Below are positions 13,541-25,955 of a stretch of 64,000 nt of DNA, in pieces (the stretch's first letter is position 1; each line of letters starts with the position of its first letter). The stretch spans positions 1,178,001 through 1,242,000 of the forward strand of contig VJWM01000019.1 in the NCBI GenBank assembly GCA_010909165.1. Direction: 5' to 3'. The notes under the pieces are model-generated. The model was not told where the DNA came from. It searched no databases and worked only from the letters and a program-made list of their open reading frames with translations. This stretch comes from Anthoceros angustus (lineage: Eukaryota > Streptophyta > Anthocerotopsida > Anthocerotales > Anthocerotaceae). The translations under genes and the position numbers were made by a program.

Positions 13541-13900
13541 GCTTCGTGGACTACCGGACTTCACAGGGAGTTAGAAAGTGGGTAGGGTTTGTTTTTTTTT
13601 TGGGGGCGAAGGATAAAATGAGGCGAAAAAGGGAAATAAGCACAGTTAGCACTCGGGGAGCACTCGGAGTATACTCGGACTCGGAGTGAGGCGCACCTAG
13701 GCCTACGATGGCGGGACAAGGTAGCAGGATAAGTCCGGACCCACTCCGGGACCGAGGCGGGATAAATCGCGGTAACTTAGAAGTTGGGCGTAAGGGCCTG
13801 GCGGCGCCACGTGGGCGACCACAGTGGAGGGCGGGCATGCGGAGTCGGGGCCGTAACCTTGCAGGCGTTATAGTATTCGCGCCATGGCGGCGTAGGGAGC
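13541..13900 (+). repeat. Truncated LTR start of the second gypsy family
   Basis: Begins GTGGACTACC and runs through GGGTAGGGTTTG, AGGATAAAATGAGG, GAGTATACTCGG and CACGTGGGCGACC. The same order is found at 14580 and 15779 on the plus strand and, complemented, at the outer LTR ends of the minus-strand element (30875 and 41955). Only about 360 bp are present before gag copy B starts. Confidence 0.75.
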
Positions 13901-14560
13901 AGTGGCGGAGTTATGGTGCTAATGTTGCCCACGGTAATCGAGCACATACCATCAGAGACTGGGTGTCTTTCAAAGAAGCCCTCAAGAAGCAGTTCCAACG
14001 TGCGAATGCTTCACGTCTAAGTAGATAGCAGCTTGACAATATCAAACAAGCGGTGTATGCAAGATTATGTAAGTACCTTGATTGCATCATGCCTTTGCAC
14101 TACCATAAGTGAAGATGACAAACTGCATCACTTCATGGCTGGTTTGAAGGATTGAATTGCTAGCGAATTGGTTGCATAGTCCAACTACATTGGTAGAGGC
14201 CATCTGACGGTGCCATTCAGATACTTTTCATTCTAGTACATCCAACTCCTCGGAAGATTTCGACGTACTTGTGGTGGTATGCTAGACTAGAGGAAGCTCT
14301 AGTAGTGCGGCGGAGGCACTAAGGACAGCGGCGGAAATGGAATTGCAGAGGCAATTCAAGAGGAAATTTCAGCGGAAGAAATCGAGGCTTGAGGCAGCGG
14401 AGCTCGGAGAGCAGTCATTGGGTTCTCGAAAGGGTATGCTACTCATGTGAGGCCAAGGGACATTATGCAAATGAATGCCGAATCTTGAACAAACTCTCAG
14501 CGTAGCAGAAAAAGATCCTGACCCAGGAGCTGGGATTACGGAGTGGTGAATCAGGGATCC
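13901..14560 (+). pseudogene. Ty3/gypsy gag relic, copy B, with intact CCHC zinc knuckle
   Basis: Second gag copy. It reads SFKEALKKQFQRAN near 13965, then decayed core helices. At 14435-14478 it keeps a perfect zinc knuckle, CYSCEAKGHYANEC (CX2CX4HX4C), the nucleic-acid-binding end of gag. Several frameshifts separate the two parts. It is about 1.04 kb downstream of the same point in copy A, in the same orientation, so the copies form a tandem series. Confidence 0.78.
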
Positions 14561-14575
14561 CAAGTGGCGGGATCG

Positions 14576-15181
14576 ACCACATGTTCTTTGTGGACTACGG
14601 ACTCCACAGGGGTTAGAAATTAAGGTAGGGTTTGTTTTTTGTAGGAGGCGAAGGATAAAATGAGGCGAAAAAGGGAAATAAGCACGGTTAGCACTCGGAC
14701 GGCACTCGGAGTATACTCAGACTCGGAGTGAGGAGCATACCTAGGCCTACGATGGCGGGCGGCGAGTAGCAGGATAAGTCGGACCCACTCCGAGGACCCG
14801 GGATAAAATGCGCGAGTAACGTAAGGCGGACTAGCGGCGCGCGTGGGCGACCACAGTGGAGGAGGGCATCGTGGTCGACCGTAACCTTGCGAGGCCGTTA
14901 TAGCGGTATTCACGCCCCTTGCGGCGTGGCGTGCAGCGGCGGCGTAAGGCAGTGCAGCGGTAGGGCGAGTAAGCCATGCGGACCTCAGCGATTCTGACGA
15001 AGGCGCCCTCACTTACTCCGGCGTGGTCGCGGAGAAGGTCATTTCGTGCGACCTCGAGACAATTCGCGATCTCTTGCGCTCCATGATCCGGCTCTGGCGG
15101 TATCTCGTGGGACACTCGGGCGTCTTGGCGGCTCACCGTTGAGGTCGGGGCGTGACGGCGAGAAGCGCAGCGTGCCGGCGA
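14576..15181 (+). repeat. Second truncated LTR start of family 2
   Basis: Starts near GTGGACTACGGACTCC and follows the same order as the copies at 13541 and 15779, but runs about 600 bp before breaking off into gag copy C. It includes the CACTCGGAGTATACTCAG promoter-proximal segment and GGCGTGGTCGCGGAGAAGG. Confidence 0.7.
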
Positions 15182-15760
15182 TCTCAAGCGGTTCCAACGA
15201 TGCGTAGTAGATAGCAGCTTGACAATATCAAACAAACAGGTATTGTACAAGATTATGTAAGTACCTTCAGTGAAGCTGTCATGCACTGCACTACCATAAG
15301 TGAAGATGACAAACTGCATCACTTCATGGCTGGTTTGAAGGATTGGACTGCTAACGGAATTGAGTTGCATAGTCCAACTACATTGGTAGAGGCCATCACA
15401 GCCACATATGCCATTCCAGATACTTTTCATTCTAGTACATCCAACTCCTCCAGAAGATTTCCAGGCAGTACTTGTGGTCGGTATGCCTAGACTAGAGGAA
15501 GCTCTAGTAGTCTTGTGAGAGGGGTACAGGACAGCGGAAATGGAATTGCAGAGATTCAAGAGGAAATTTCTCGCGGGTCAGTGCTTGAGAGGCAGCGGAG
15601 CTCGGAGAGCAGTCATTGGGTTCTCGAAAGGGTATACTACTCATGTGAGGCCAAGGGACATTATGCAAATGCCGAAGAATCTTGAACAAACTCTCAGCGT
15701 AGCAGAAAAAGATCCTGACCAGGAGCTGGGATTACGGAGTGGTGAATCAGGGATCCCAAG
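15182..15760 (+). pseudogene. Ty3/gypsy gag relic, copy C (best-preserved core)
   Basis: From about 15215 it reads in one frame the retrotransposon gag core (Pfam Retrotrans_gag type): NIKQTGIVQDYVSTFSEA, then TISEDDKLHHFMAGLKDW and SPTTLVEAI. These correspond to the usual LxQ..sVxxYvxxF, D..khhF..GL and tLeeAi positions of gag. The zinc knuckle near 15635 is damaged. The family 2 LTR follows directly at about 15779. Confidence 0.8.
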
Positions 15761-16844
15761 TGTGAGATCGACCACATGTTCGTGGACTACGGACTTCCAC
15801 AGGGGTTAGAAATTAGGTAGGGTTTGTTTTTTGGGGAGAAAGGATAAAATGAGGCGAAAAAGGGAAATAAGCACGGTTAGCACTCGGGACGGCACTCGGG
15901 TATACTCAGACTCGGAGTGAGGAGCGTACCTAGGCCTACGATGGCGAGCGAAGGTAGCAGGATAAGTCCGGACCCACTCCGGGACCCGAGGCGGGATAAA
16001 ATGCGCCCGGTAACTTAGAAGATGGGCGTAAGAGGCGGACTGGCGCCACGTGGGCGACCACGAGTGGAGGGCGGGCATGCGTGAGTCGGGGCGTAACCTT
16101 GCCGAGGCCGTTATGCGGTATTCACGCCGCGCTGGCGTGGCCGGCGGAGCAATGCAGCGGCGTAAGGCGGTCTGGCAGCGGTAGGGGCGGCGAGACCTCA
16201 TTCACAGACGAGGGCCCCTCCAGTTACTCCGGCGTGGTCGCGGAGAAGGTCATTTCATTGCGGCCTAAAGATCTCTTGCGCTCGCGATCCGGCTCTCTGG
16301 CGGTATCTTGTGGGACACTCGAGCGTCTTGTGCGCGGCTCACCGTTGGTCGGGGCGGCGAGCAGCGGCGGGCGCAACGTGCGGCGGTCTCAAGCGGCTAC
16401 GGGAGGAGAAGGCGTGGCACCCAAAAAGCCAGCGGAAGTTTGGGAGCCATGGAACCTTGTGGGCGCAACATTGTGACCGCTACTCCGGACTTTGGGCTCT
16501 GGCTCCGAGGCGGGAGGTGGTGCGGGAGTGGCATTTGGATGTGTTCCGGATAGTGCGGACATTTGATAGTGTCACTCTGGTCAGGAGTTGCAGGAAGATC
16601 TTGGCGGTCAATAAGGAGGTGCGGTCAAGAACCTCGGGAGGACCAAGGCGATGGACCTTGGAGGTCTGAGGCGACCTAGCCCAAGGAGGAAGAGGGGGTG
16701 GTGCGGGCCCCTCAAGGCGAAGGGAAGATAGGGCCCGACCACGGCGATGCTAAGGCACAGGGCATAGCGGACCTGTGTTGGGTGATATCAAACTGTTGGA
16801 CGGTCGAGTGAGGCGGTGGCGGATCATTGTCCTTTGGAACCTAC

Positions 16845-17004
16845 TCACCAAGGTGGATCACCTTGGTGATAATCTATTAGTGTTCTGCCTTGTGCGGCCA
16901 GGGAAGAAGGCGGGAGGAAGGATTATCTTCGCCGGTTTAGCGAGGCTCATAGCTCGGGGCCAGAAGCCTTGCCATGCATCCCCATACACGATCCATGTAT
17001 GGGG
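16845..17004. repeat. Conserved LTR hairpin pair, copy 1
   Basis: Hairpin 1 (16845-16869) is TCACCAAGGTG-GAT-CACCTTGGTGA, an 11-bp perfect stem. Hairpin 2 (16980-17004) pairs CCCCATACA with TGTATGGGG, a perfect 9-bp stem. Both recur in all five copies of this LTR region. Confidence 0.92.
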
Positions 17005-20000
17005 GCATTTGAACTCCTCGGAAGGAGAGCTTGCGGCGCTCGGAAAGGGCTGGAGGCCTGAAGTGGAGGCGGGCAGGCCGGAGGAGGCCGGGTCGAAAAC
17101 CAAGCGGACTCGGGAGGAGGGGGCGGGAGGATTCGGACTCCATACGTGCAGAGCGGACCCCTCACCACCCAGTATGGGAAGAAATTCCCGCCTCCCTCCT
17201 CGGTGCCCCAGGCGGATCCAGCGGCGAGCGGCCCCAGCCCGCCCCGGCCATCACTCCCGGTGAGGCCCCGGACGAGGAGAGCCGAAGAGGCCAAGACCAC
17301 GGCTGTGCGGCACCCGGTCGGTGCAGTACCTCTTCCCAGGTGGCAAGCGGAGGAAGCGATGGGAGGCGAAGGGCCGCGAGGCGGAGGACAGGCGGCGGCA
17401 TCGAGCCGGTCCTGTCGCGCGAGAAGGGGCAAAAGGCGTGCTCCGGACTCCATCACCTCCATGAGCCCGGGAGAAGAGGCGGAGAAGGGCTCGACCAAAG
17501 GGCCAAGGAGGAAGCTCGGGACCACACCACTCGGGACCTAAGGGTCTGATTGGGTCGGAGAACCCGGTCAGGACTTGCTCGGGACTGCAGTATGGAGGTC
17601 CTTGACGGACCGTGAGATGCTCCACTCACGGACTTTGTGGGGTCACGGCGGTGTGGAAGAAACACAGTGCTTGCTACCGTCATGGGCGGTATGCTGCAGG
17701 GACTACTGTGGGATGGAGAAAACCCGAGGTGGAGGCCACCCGGAGGCGATGGTGGAGCTTGAGGAGGCCGGGAAGCCTGAAGGAGGCGAAACCTCGGCTC
17801 GGATTGAGGAAGGAAGCGGGAGGCGGAGAGGAAGTCGGGTCCATCAGGGGACCGGACTAAATTTGGAGCGGTGAGGCAGCTCGAGGAGGCCCAGCGGGTG
17901 AGGACCTCTGCGGCGGAGAGGAAGGCGGAAGAGGCGGAAGAGGCAGCGCGGCTCGGGACTGGCGGCGGCAGAGAGTGGAGCCATGGAGCTCGGGACCACA
18001 CCACTGGGACCTAAGGGTCTGATTGGGTCGGAGAACCCGGTCGGACTTGCTCCGGTGCGGTATGGAGGTCCATGACCGTGAGATGCCGCTCACTCGGACT
18101 TTGTGGGCCTCACGGCGGCCGTGGAAGAAACACAGCGTCTTGCTACCGTCATGGACGGTATGCTCTGGGACTCTGTGGGGCGAGAGAAAACCCGAGGTGG
18201 AGCCACCCGGCGATGGTGGAGCTTGAGGCAGAGGCGGGAGGCGCGAGGAAGGAGGCGGCTCGGATTGAGGAAGAAGCGGGAGGCGGAGAGGAAGTCGGGT
18301 CCATCGCAGGGGACCGGACTCCTTGGAGGAGGCAGTGAGCGCTCGGGAGGCCCAGCGGGCGGAGGACCTCTGCGGACGGAGGCGAAGGCGGAAGGCCGGC
18401 CAGCGAGCTCGGGATCTGGGAGGCGGCGGCCAGACGAGCCAAGGAGGCTCGGTGAAGGTGGCCGAGGCGGAAGCCTCGGCAAGGCCGATGATCACTCGGC
18501 GTGATCGGGCCGGTGGAGGAGGCGTGAGGGCCAACACAATGGGCGGAGCAAGCGGTCGGCCGTGAGGAAGCCTGGAGGCCGGCACGGGAGATTGGGGACC
18601 TCGAGTGCAGTGCGGGAGGTAGAAGAGGCGGCTGGAGGGGCAACAAGACACCTTGGGTTGCAACTCCAAGATGCATCGGCGGGGGTTCTCAGCGAGAGAA
18701 TCAAGACTTGACGAGAGGTAGAAACGCCTCCAGCTCGCTTGAAACGGAGGAGAATAGGCGGCAGTGCGAGGAGTTCGGCGTCGCAAGGTTGCGGCGGGAT
18801 GTGGAGGAAGCCGAGAGTCGGGACGGGGATCTGGCCCGGAGAAGAGTGGCGGACCTCAGGAAAGAATAGGCGGAGGAAGAAAGCCTTTGGAGGAGAGGCT
18901 ACATTGCTCGTCCGGTTGCGAGGCGAAGGGAGCTCGGCTCCATGGCCCATAAGCGGGCTGGAACAACGGCAGGAGGAGGAGGCGTCGGCGGCGAAGGTTG
19001 CAAAGGTAGCAGGCCTTGGCCTCAAAGTCCGCCCGCCTACGGTGTAAGCTTGGCCCGCGGAGGCAGGCCCGGTGACGCTCGATTCTTGGGAGCACCTCTG
19101 GAGGAGAAGTCTGGGTGCTCGGGCTCATGTAGAGGCGATTGACAAGTCGATTCCGACTTCGCCTACGAGCTCCTCAAGGCTCTGGAGGTCCTGCGCCACC
19201 CTAGGCGGGAGGTGGACTTCGAAGGATGGAAGGAGGAGGCGAGAGGGCGGACCGGGGACAGGACAGGAGTCCTAGGGCTGTTGTTTGATGTGGCCGGCGA
19301 GGGAGCGGAGGAGGCCGGGAGGAAGAGGTCGCCTACCGGAGGTAAGCACTCGGCACCCTCGCATGGAAGGAAGAGGAGGATCTTGGAGAGGAAGGAAAGG
19401 GTGCAGCGGGCATTCGGGAACCAAGGGAGGCTCGATGGATGAACGTGACCAGCCGGTGAGAGGCATGCCGAGGGAGCACAGTGGGACTTTGTCCGGACTC
19501 ACGAGGCGGATCAGTCCGGCCCAGAAGTCTGGACTTAGGGATCGGACTCTAGTAGTCCGGACCACAGTCCGGACCCGAGGAAGGTTGGGTCAGGCCGGAC
19601 CCAGGCAAATCCAGGACCAGGGGCGGACTCCGGAAAAGAGGGTCGAGGCCGGACCCGGAGAAGAAGCCGGACTGAGGTCGGGACTCCCGATCGAGACGAG
19701 GATCTGAGGGTCCAGAGCTCAAGAGTGGGGAGAGAGGGAGGGCGAGGATGGTGGCTCTCCCCCACTCCCGAGTTTGGACCTCAGTTTGGACCTCGGGAAC
19801 CTGTCTCGACTCGGTCAGGACCTCTAGGTCGGTCTTCCCTCTGAGGTCGGTCTCCTGGACCGGCCTTCTTTCGGGTCAGGTCCTCGGGGTGGGACTTGCC
19901 TCAGGGTCCGGTCTTGGACTAACCCTTCCACAGGTCGGGACCTCGAGGTCGGATCGTCACTGAGTCGGATCCCTAAGTCGGACTTCCTTGAGGGACCTCG

Positions 20001-22026
20001 GGATCGGCCTTTCCTCAGTCGGACAAAGTCAGGACCTCGACTCTGCCTCCTCACGGGCTGGTCACGGGTTCATCTCTGAGCCCTCCCTTGGTTCCCAGAA
20101 TGCGGTTGCGCCCTTCCTCTCAAGATCCTCCCTCTTCCTTCCATGCGGGGTCTGAGTGCTTACCTCGGTGTGGCTCCTCCTCCGGCTCCTCCCATTTGCT
20201 CTCCCTCGCCCTGCTGCTGCCGTCATCAAGCAGTAGCTCCTAGGACTCCGTGGTCTTTCCCGGGTCCGTCCTCTCTCGCTCCTCCTTCCATCCTTTGAGT
20301 CCACCCTCCACTGGGGTGGCGGACCTCGAGCCTTGAGGAGCTCTGCGTGGTAGTAGGCGAGTCGGAATCGACTTCTTTGAATCGCCTCCTCTACATGAGC
20401 CGGGCACCGTACTCCCTCCTCGGAGGTGCTCACGGCAGGCGGATCGCCCGGCCTGTGGCGTCTCCGTGGCCAAGCTTACGGTATGGTAGGCGGACTCCCT
20501 TGAGGCCGTCAAGGCTGCCTCAGATTACCTCTTGCAACCTTCACTGCTCGGCGTTCTCCTCCTCCGTCGTTGTTCGCTCACTTGATTCTTGGGCCATGGG
20601 TGAGCTCCCTTCCTGGCCGGACGAGCAATGTAGCCTCTCCTCGATGCTTTCTTCCAAGATCAGTCTCGGGGGGGCGTATCCCGTCCAGCTCACATCCGTA
20701 CCTTGGGCGTCCGTGGCTCGCTGCAGCCTCCTCAGTGGTTCAGCGGGTACGGGCGTTCTACCTCTCGCTCGAAGTCTTGGATTCTCGTTGAGAACCCCTG
20801 CTCCGTGCATCTTGGGTTGCAACTCCAAAGTGTCCTTCTTGTCCTCCGGCTCCTGCCGCCCTTCTCCTGCAGTGCACCACAGGTCCCAATCTCCCGGGTC
20901 TTGGCCTCGATGCCTCCTCACGGCTCGGCCAGGTGCTTGCTCCTTCTTGCTCGGCCTTGGGTTGGCGCGGCTACCTCGGACTCCCTCCAGGTTCCGATCA
21001 GCCGATAGTGATCGCGGTCGATCGCCAGCCTTCACTTCCACAGCCTTCACTGAGCTTCTCGACAGCTCTGGTCTCGTCGGCCTCCGCATCCGGCTACTGC
21101 GCTCGGGCCTCTTAGCCTCTGCTTCCCTCTCGCTGCGGAGGTCCTCGCGCTTGGGCCTCCAGGCCGCCGGTATTCCTCGGTGAAGGAAGTTTAATCCGGT
21201 CCTGGACGGACTTCCCTCTCGCCTTCGGCGTTTCCCTTCCTATCCGAGGTTTGGCCTCCTTCCCGCTCTGGGCTCGCTTTTACAGCCTGGAAGTACCATC
21301 CTCGCTGGTATCCCTCAGGTTTCTCTGCGGTCCACAGGTCCCAGGCATTCCGTCCATGGCGGTAGGCGTGTTTCTTCACGGCCTGAGTGAGACCCTAAAA
21401 AGTCCGTGGTGGGTGGGCATCTCAGTCCGTCAAGGACCTCCATCATGATCCGGAGCAAGTCGGGGTTCTCAGTCGGGACCCTTAGGTCACAGTGGTGTCG
21501 AGCTCCACCCCTTGGCCCTTTTGGCGCGAGCTCCTTCTCGCCCTCTTTCTCACAGGGCTCGGAGGTGATGGAGTCAGGGAGCCGCCCTTTGCCCCTTCAC
21601 GGCGGCAGGACGGCTCTGGATCTGGCTGCCGGTGTCCTCCTGCTCCACTGGCGCTACCTCCTGCCCTCCTTCTTGCCACTCGTCGGCGGGGGAGAATCTT
21701 GCGGGGTGCAGCGTTGTGCCGTGGTCTTGCGTCTCTTGACTCTCTCACAGTCGTGAGGGCTCCTCGTAGGAGTGATGGCGGATCGTGAGCTTGGGGTCAG
21801 GCACTTCTGTGTTTGCTGGTTGGGGCACGGAAGGAGGAGGCGGGGAATTTCTTCCCCATACTTCCACAGGTGGTGAGGGGTCCGTTCGAATGGAGTCAAT
21901 CCTCGGTCGTCCTCCTCCGTCGTTTGGCTTTCGGCCGGCCGGCCTCCTCCTCCGCCCGCTCCACTTCGGCGGGGCCTCGGTCCTTCGGGCGCTCGCTCAG
22001 CTCTCCTTCCTTGAGAGCTCGAAATG

Positions 22027-22190
22027 CCCCATACATGGATCGGTATGGGGCGGCCCAGATGGCGAAGGCTTCTCGGTCTTGCGAGCCTCACAGCTAAGCC
22101 AGGGGCGAAATCCTTCCCGGTCAGCCCTCTTCCCCATTGCGGCGTGCGGGAATACCAATAGATTATCACCAAGGTGATCCACCTTGGTGA
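22027..22190. repeat. Conserved LTR hairpin pair, copy 2 (inverted)
   Basis: Mirror copy of the pair at 16845-17004. Hairpin 2 is CCCCATAC..GTATGGGG (22027-22050) and hairpin 1 is TCACCAAGGTG..CACCTTGGTGA (22166-22190). Stems are perfect although flanking DNA has many indels. Confidence 0.92.
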
Positions 22191-23115
22191 GTAGGATCGA
22201 TGGACAATGATCCGGGCCGCCCTTACTCGGCCATCCAGGTGGGATGTCGATACCGTTGGTGGTCCGTTGCGTCGAGCCTTAGCATCGGCTGCTGGTGGCC
22301 CTATCTTCCCCTTCGCCTTGAGGGCTCGGCACCCCCCTCTTCCTCCTTGGGGGCGGTTGTAGGCGCCTCGGGACCTCAAGGTCCATCGCCTTGGGTCCTC
22401 CGGAGGTTCTTGGACCGCACCTCTTTATTGACCGCCCTTGACATCTTCGGGCAAACTCCGGACAGTGGCATCAAATGTCGAGACCATCGGAACATCAAAT
22501 GCCACTCCACGCACCAATTCTCCCTTCACGGGCGAGCCCAAAGTCGGATAGCGCGGGTCACAATGTTGCGCTCCACAGGTTCCATGGCTCCCAAACTTAG
22601 CGGGCTTTTGGGTGCCATCGCCTTCTCCTCCCTTGGTTCTTTGTGTAGCCGAGGCTAGTGCGCCTTCTTGCGCGCTTCAGGCCTCAGCGGTGAGCAGGCG
22701 TCTGGTGTCCCACAGATACCGAGAGCCGGCGGTGCCGGGCCCGAGGATCGCGAGATCTCGAGGCTCGTGAGGCAGCCTTCTCCTGCGACCACGCCTTGAG
22801 AATGCCTTGGGCGGGCGCCTCTTCCACGGCGTAAAAGCGCAGTGCATGGCCTGCACAACAGATGCGATCTTGTTCCCGTAATGCTAAAACCGCCGGTGGG
22901 CGTCGCTGAGTGGGTCGCCTGACCGCTGAGATGCACGGCGTACATCTGCACAGGTGCGAGTGGTCGGGCCACCGCCAGCTATCGTGGGCAGGCTGGATTC
23001 CTCACTCCGAGGTCGGGGATGTCTCGGTGGGTATCACGGTGCCGATAGCACCCCGCTATTTTCGCCGTTCATTTTATCGCCTTGCTCAAAAACAAGGCCC
23101 TACCTAATTTCTAAC

Positions 23116-23205
23116 CCCAGTCCGTGAATCCGATTCGCGAGCTGCGTGGTGTGAGGTCTCTCCAGAGCTGCTGAGGGCGGCACTATTCGAGAAGGCGGGT
23201 GGAGA
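23116..23205. other. Junction between inverted LTR block and pol relic
   Basis: Short stretch after the right arm of the inverted repeat. It reads toward the protease that follows, but I see no recognisable domain. Confidence 0.4.
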
Positions 23206-25546
23206 GCTCATGTACATACATGGATATAAATGGAGGCGAGGATGTTGCTTGACTTAGCGACACATAATTTCATTTCTCCTAGCAAGGCAAGCAAGCTTGG
23301 TTTGACATGGGCTAGTACATCGAGCCATGTAGAGTGAAACAAGCTAAAGGAATCTTTGCAACACAAAGGTGAATTGCAAGAAGTGCCGTTGCGAGATAGG
23401 GAATTGGAATGGGCGATGAGCTTCACGTTGTAGATATGGATGATCATGAAATCATCTTGGGCTTAGAATGGATGAAGGCCAACAAGGTATGTGTGACGTG
23501 GACTCACGCACCATACAGATCTTAGGAGATGAAGAGCACAAAGTGAGTTGTGCGGTTCTCAAGCGAGGCTTGGAGACAACATTGATGATATCATCTCTAA
23601 GAAAAAGCTCAAATGTTGTGTAAAGGATGGAGAGGAACTCTTTTACTTGTCTGCAAGGACTAGAAGATGGTCTTGAGATGGAGTCTCGGAGCCAAGATTC
23701 AAAGGAAGTGCATGTCTTGAATGAGTTCAAGGACTTGATGCACGATGAGTTGCCTCCTTTACCTCCTAGAAGAATTGTAGATCATGAGATTGATCTCAAG
23801 CCGGAAGTACACCGCCTTCAAGAGCCATATAGATTATCGCGGGATGAGCTACAAGAGCAAGAGACGGATCTAACTAGCCAAGGGCTATGTGAGAATCTCA
23901 AAGTCCCCATTTGGTGCTGTTGTTCACGCAAGAAGAATGGAGGATTGAGATTATGCTTGGATTAGCACTCAATCGGATATGATGAAGAATTCTTATCCTT
24001 TGCCAAGGATGGATGACTTGTTTGTGATTGAGAGGTGCTAAGTATTTCACCAAAATTTGGATCTAATGAGCTATTACAGTTCGCATGAAGGACATGAATA
24101 CAAGGCGCTTGTAGAACAAGGTATGGATCTTTTGAGTTCCTTGTCACGCCATTTAGACTCACTAATGCACCAGCCTAGTTTCACACTCTTATGAATACTA
24201 TATTCAGAGATCTGATGGATGAGTGTGTTGTGATCTACTTGGATGACATTATGGTATACAATTCTACCTTGGAAGAGCATGTCCAACACTTGAGGAAAGT
24301 GTTAGAAAGGTTAAGAGCAAATTCTTTGTTCTTAGCTATAAGGAAGAGATAGAATTCATAGGATTCATTGTCTTTGCGGATGATATCAGGATGGATCCTG
24401 ATAAGGTAAAACCATCTGAGTTGGCTGCCAGAATGTGCACGTGCGTATGTTTTGGGATTGGCTAGCGTGTGCGGATTTGTACGATGTTTGCCAAGATTGC
24501 GCCCCATTAATGATCTCTTGAAGAAGGCGAAGGCTTGGAAGTGGGATGATGAATGTCGGAGGGCATTCGAGTTTACGAAGTTGAAACTCGGCACTACTGA
24601 TATTGGCAATCTATGATCCAAGAAGGATATAGAAGTATATCACGTCGTCGAGATATTGCAATTGGCGGAGTGCTCATGCAAGAAGGTAGGCGGCTTACGA
24701 ATCAAGGAATGCATGAACATGAAAGGAAGTACCCACTTATGAAAAGGAGATGACTCATCAATCAATTGTCTCAGATTTGGAGACATTATCTTCTAGGAAG
24801 ATCTTTTGTCTTTGTACCACAGACAATGTAATACGAGCTTCTTTACAAATCAGCTGCGACTAAGCACAAGACAGGCTAGATGGCAAGATTTCCTGGCAAT
24901 GTATAATGTGTCTATCAAGTACAAGCCAGGGAAGGAGAATCTCGTGGTAGATGCTTTGAGTCATAGCGAGTTTAAGTTTGATAAGCGCTTTTCTGTTGAA
25001 GAGGCCTAAGCTAGGCGCAACACGGATGGTGATTGAGCCAAGGGACACTCGCATGATCAGGAAGCTTATCTGAGGATCCATTAGTCTGGTAAGATCGAAT
25101 CATTAGAATTTTTCCCACTACCACAAGGGCTGACCTCAAAGTTAAGGCATAAGTGTGGGAATAGACCTCGTTAGTTACAAGCGCATTGGAAATGTGGCTT
25201 CCACGAACTACAGCCGCTCTGAATGGATCTTCTCTCATAATGTGTTTCATATCTCTTTGCTGAAACCATTTGTGATTTCGAAAGAGAATGAAGATATGAC
25301 TAGGAAGGATTATGTCATCCTGGTTCAACACAAAAAAATTCTGCGGGAGATTGTTGAATTCCTGGCAGAGAGAGAAGCGCCTGCTGTCCGTGGTAATATA
25401 CCAGAGTATCTGGTAAAGCTTCGTGGTTATGCAGATCCTGTCTGGGTTTCACTTGAAGATGTGCAACAAGGATCATGGATGATCTCACATTACACTGGAG
25501 GTCATTGAGGACAATGACATCTTCCCAGTGGAGGAGAGTAACGGCA
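23206..25546 (+). pseudogene. Ty3/gypsy pol relic: protease, RT, RNase H, chromodomain-like end; integrase core missing
   Basis: Fragments of one plus-strand polyprotein. The protease reads LLDLATHNFISPSKASKLG from 23245 (catalytic DSGAT-type box decayed) and later DMDDHEIILGLEWM. RT begins with ELPPLPPRRIVDHEIDL (about 23745) and RKKNGGLRLCLD (23930), and its active site is VIYLDDIM (YLDDI at 24236-24250), intact as YxDD. RNase H ends with LSTRQARWQDFLA and KYKPGKENLVVDALSH (24855-24965). The integrase HHCC and DDE core is absent: about 200 bp later the sequence is already at FHISLLKPF (about 25247) and a chromodomain-like EYLVKLRGYADPVWVSLED (25400-25460). That tail suggests a chromovirus. 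Probably the downstream part of the element whose gag lies at 12.4-15.7 kb. Confidence 0.88.
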
Positions 25547-25955
25547 CTGGATACGTCTCTTCAATTTATATTGAAGTACCAGACCTCAACCAAAATTTGT
25601 ATAAACTACATATACGAGCTTGTATGAAACCCTGAGACTAGAGTTTGGAATTGCAAACGCATGCGTTGGGCGTCTAGAAAGGACATCGCGATGATGTCCC
25701 GGACACAATTGTTGGGCATGTGGGCAACAATTTGCGACTACTGGACAAACGGCTGGTGGACTGGACAAGCTCATAGTGCATCTAGACAAAAGGGTGATGG
25801 CCAGACAACAAACCTTACATAACAAACAGAGTGTTTGCCCGACACTTCTTCTAGCTATGGCGACAAAAGAAGCCCCTCAGTTGGGGCCTATCTTGCAAAT
25901 AGCAGCCGCCATGGCTGCTTGACTTGCTCGGCGTGCCTCCCTAGGAGCTTCTTTT
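25547..25955. other. Sequence between gypsy pol relic and transposase relic
   Basis: No coding sequence recognised. Contains an inverted repeat CAATTGTTG..CAACAATTTG near 25707-25733 and several CTGGACAA-like words (25740-25800). It may include part of the 3' LTR of the upstream element, but no second copy of its LTR is obvious here. Confidence 0.35.

Larger units (their letters stand above)
15779..23115. repeat. 7.3-kb inverted repeat of two opposed family-2 LTR copies
   Basis: The left arm (15779-about 19735) is a family 2 LTR in plus orientation; the right arm (about 19755-23115) is the same sequence in minus orientation. Landmarks mirror each other: the LTR start with GGGTAGGGTTTG (15820) and its complement (23097), hairpin pairs at 16845-17004 and 22027-22190, and CGGACC-rich DNA at the centre. 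The centre carries GAGTGGGGAGAG and CTCTCCCCCACTC flanking about 20 bp. Both arms lack the last 800 or so bases of the complete LTR. The arms differ by many small indels. Open frames in both arms are unrecognised and broken between copies. Confidence 0.8.

Noticed and set aside
16947-18786. Long minus-strand frames inside the palindrome arm
   Set aside because: They are Pro/Ser/Arg-rich complements of the Glu/Ala/Gly-rich sense frame, and frames do not stay open in the sister LTR copies.
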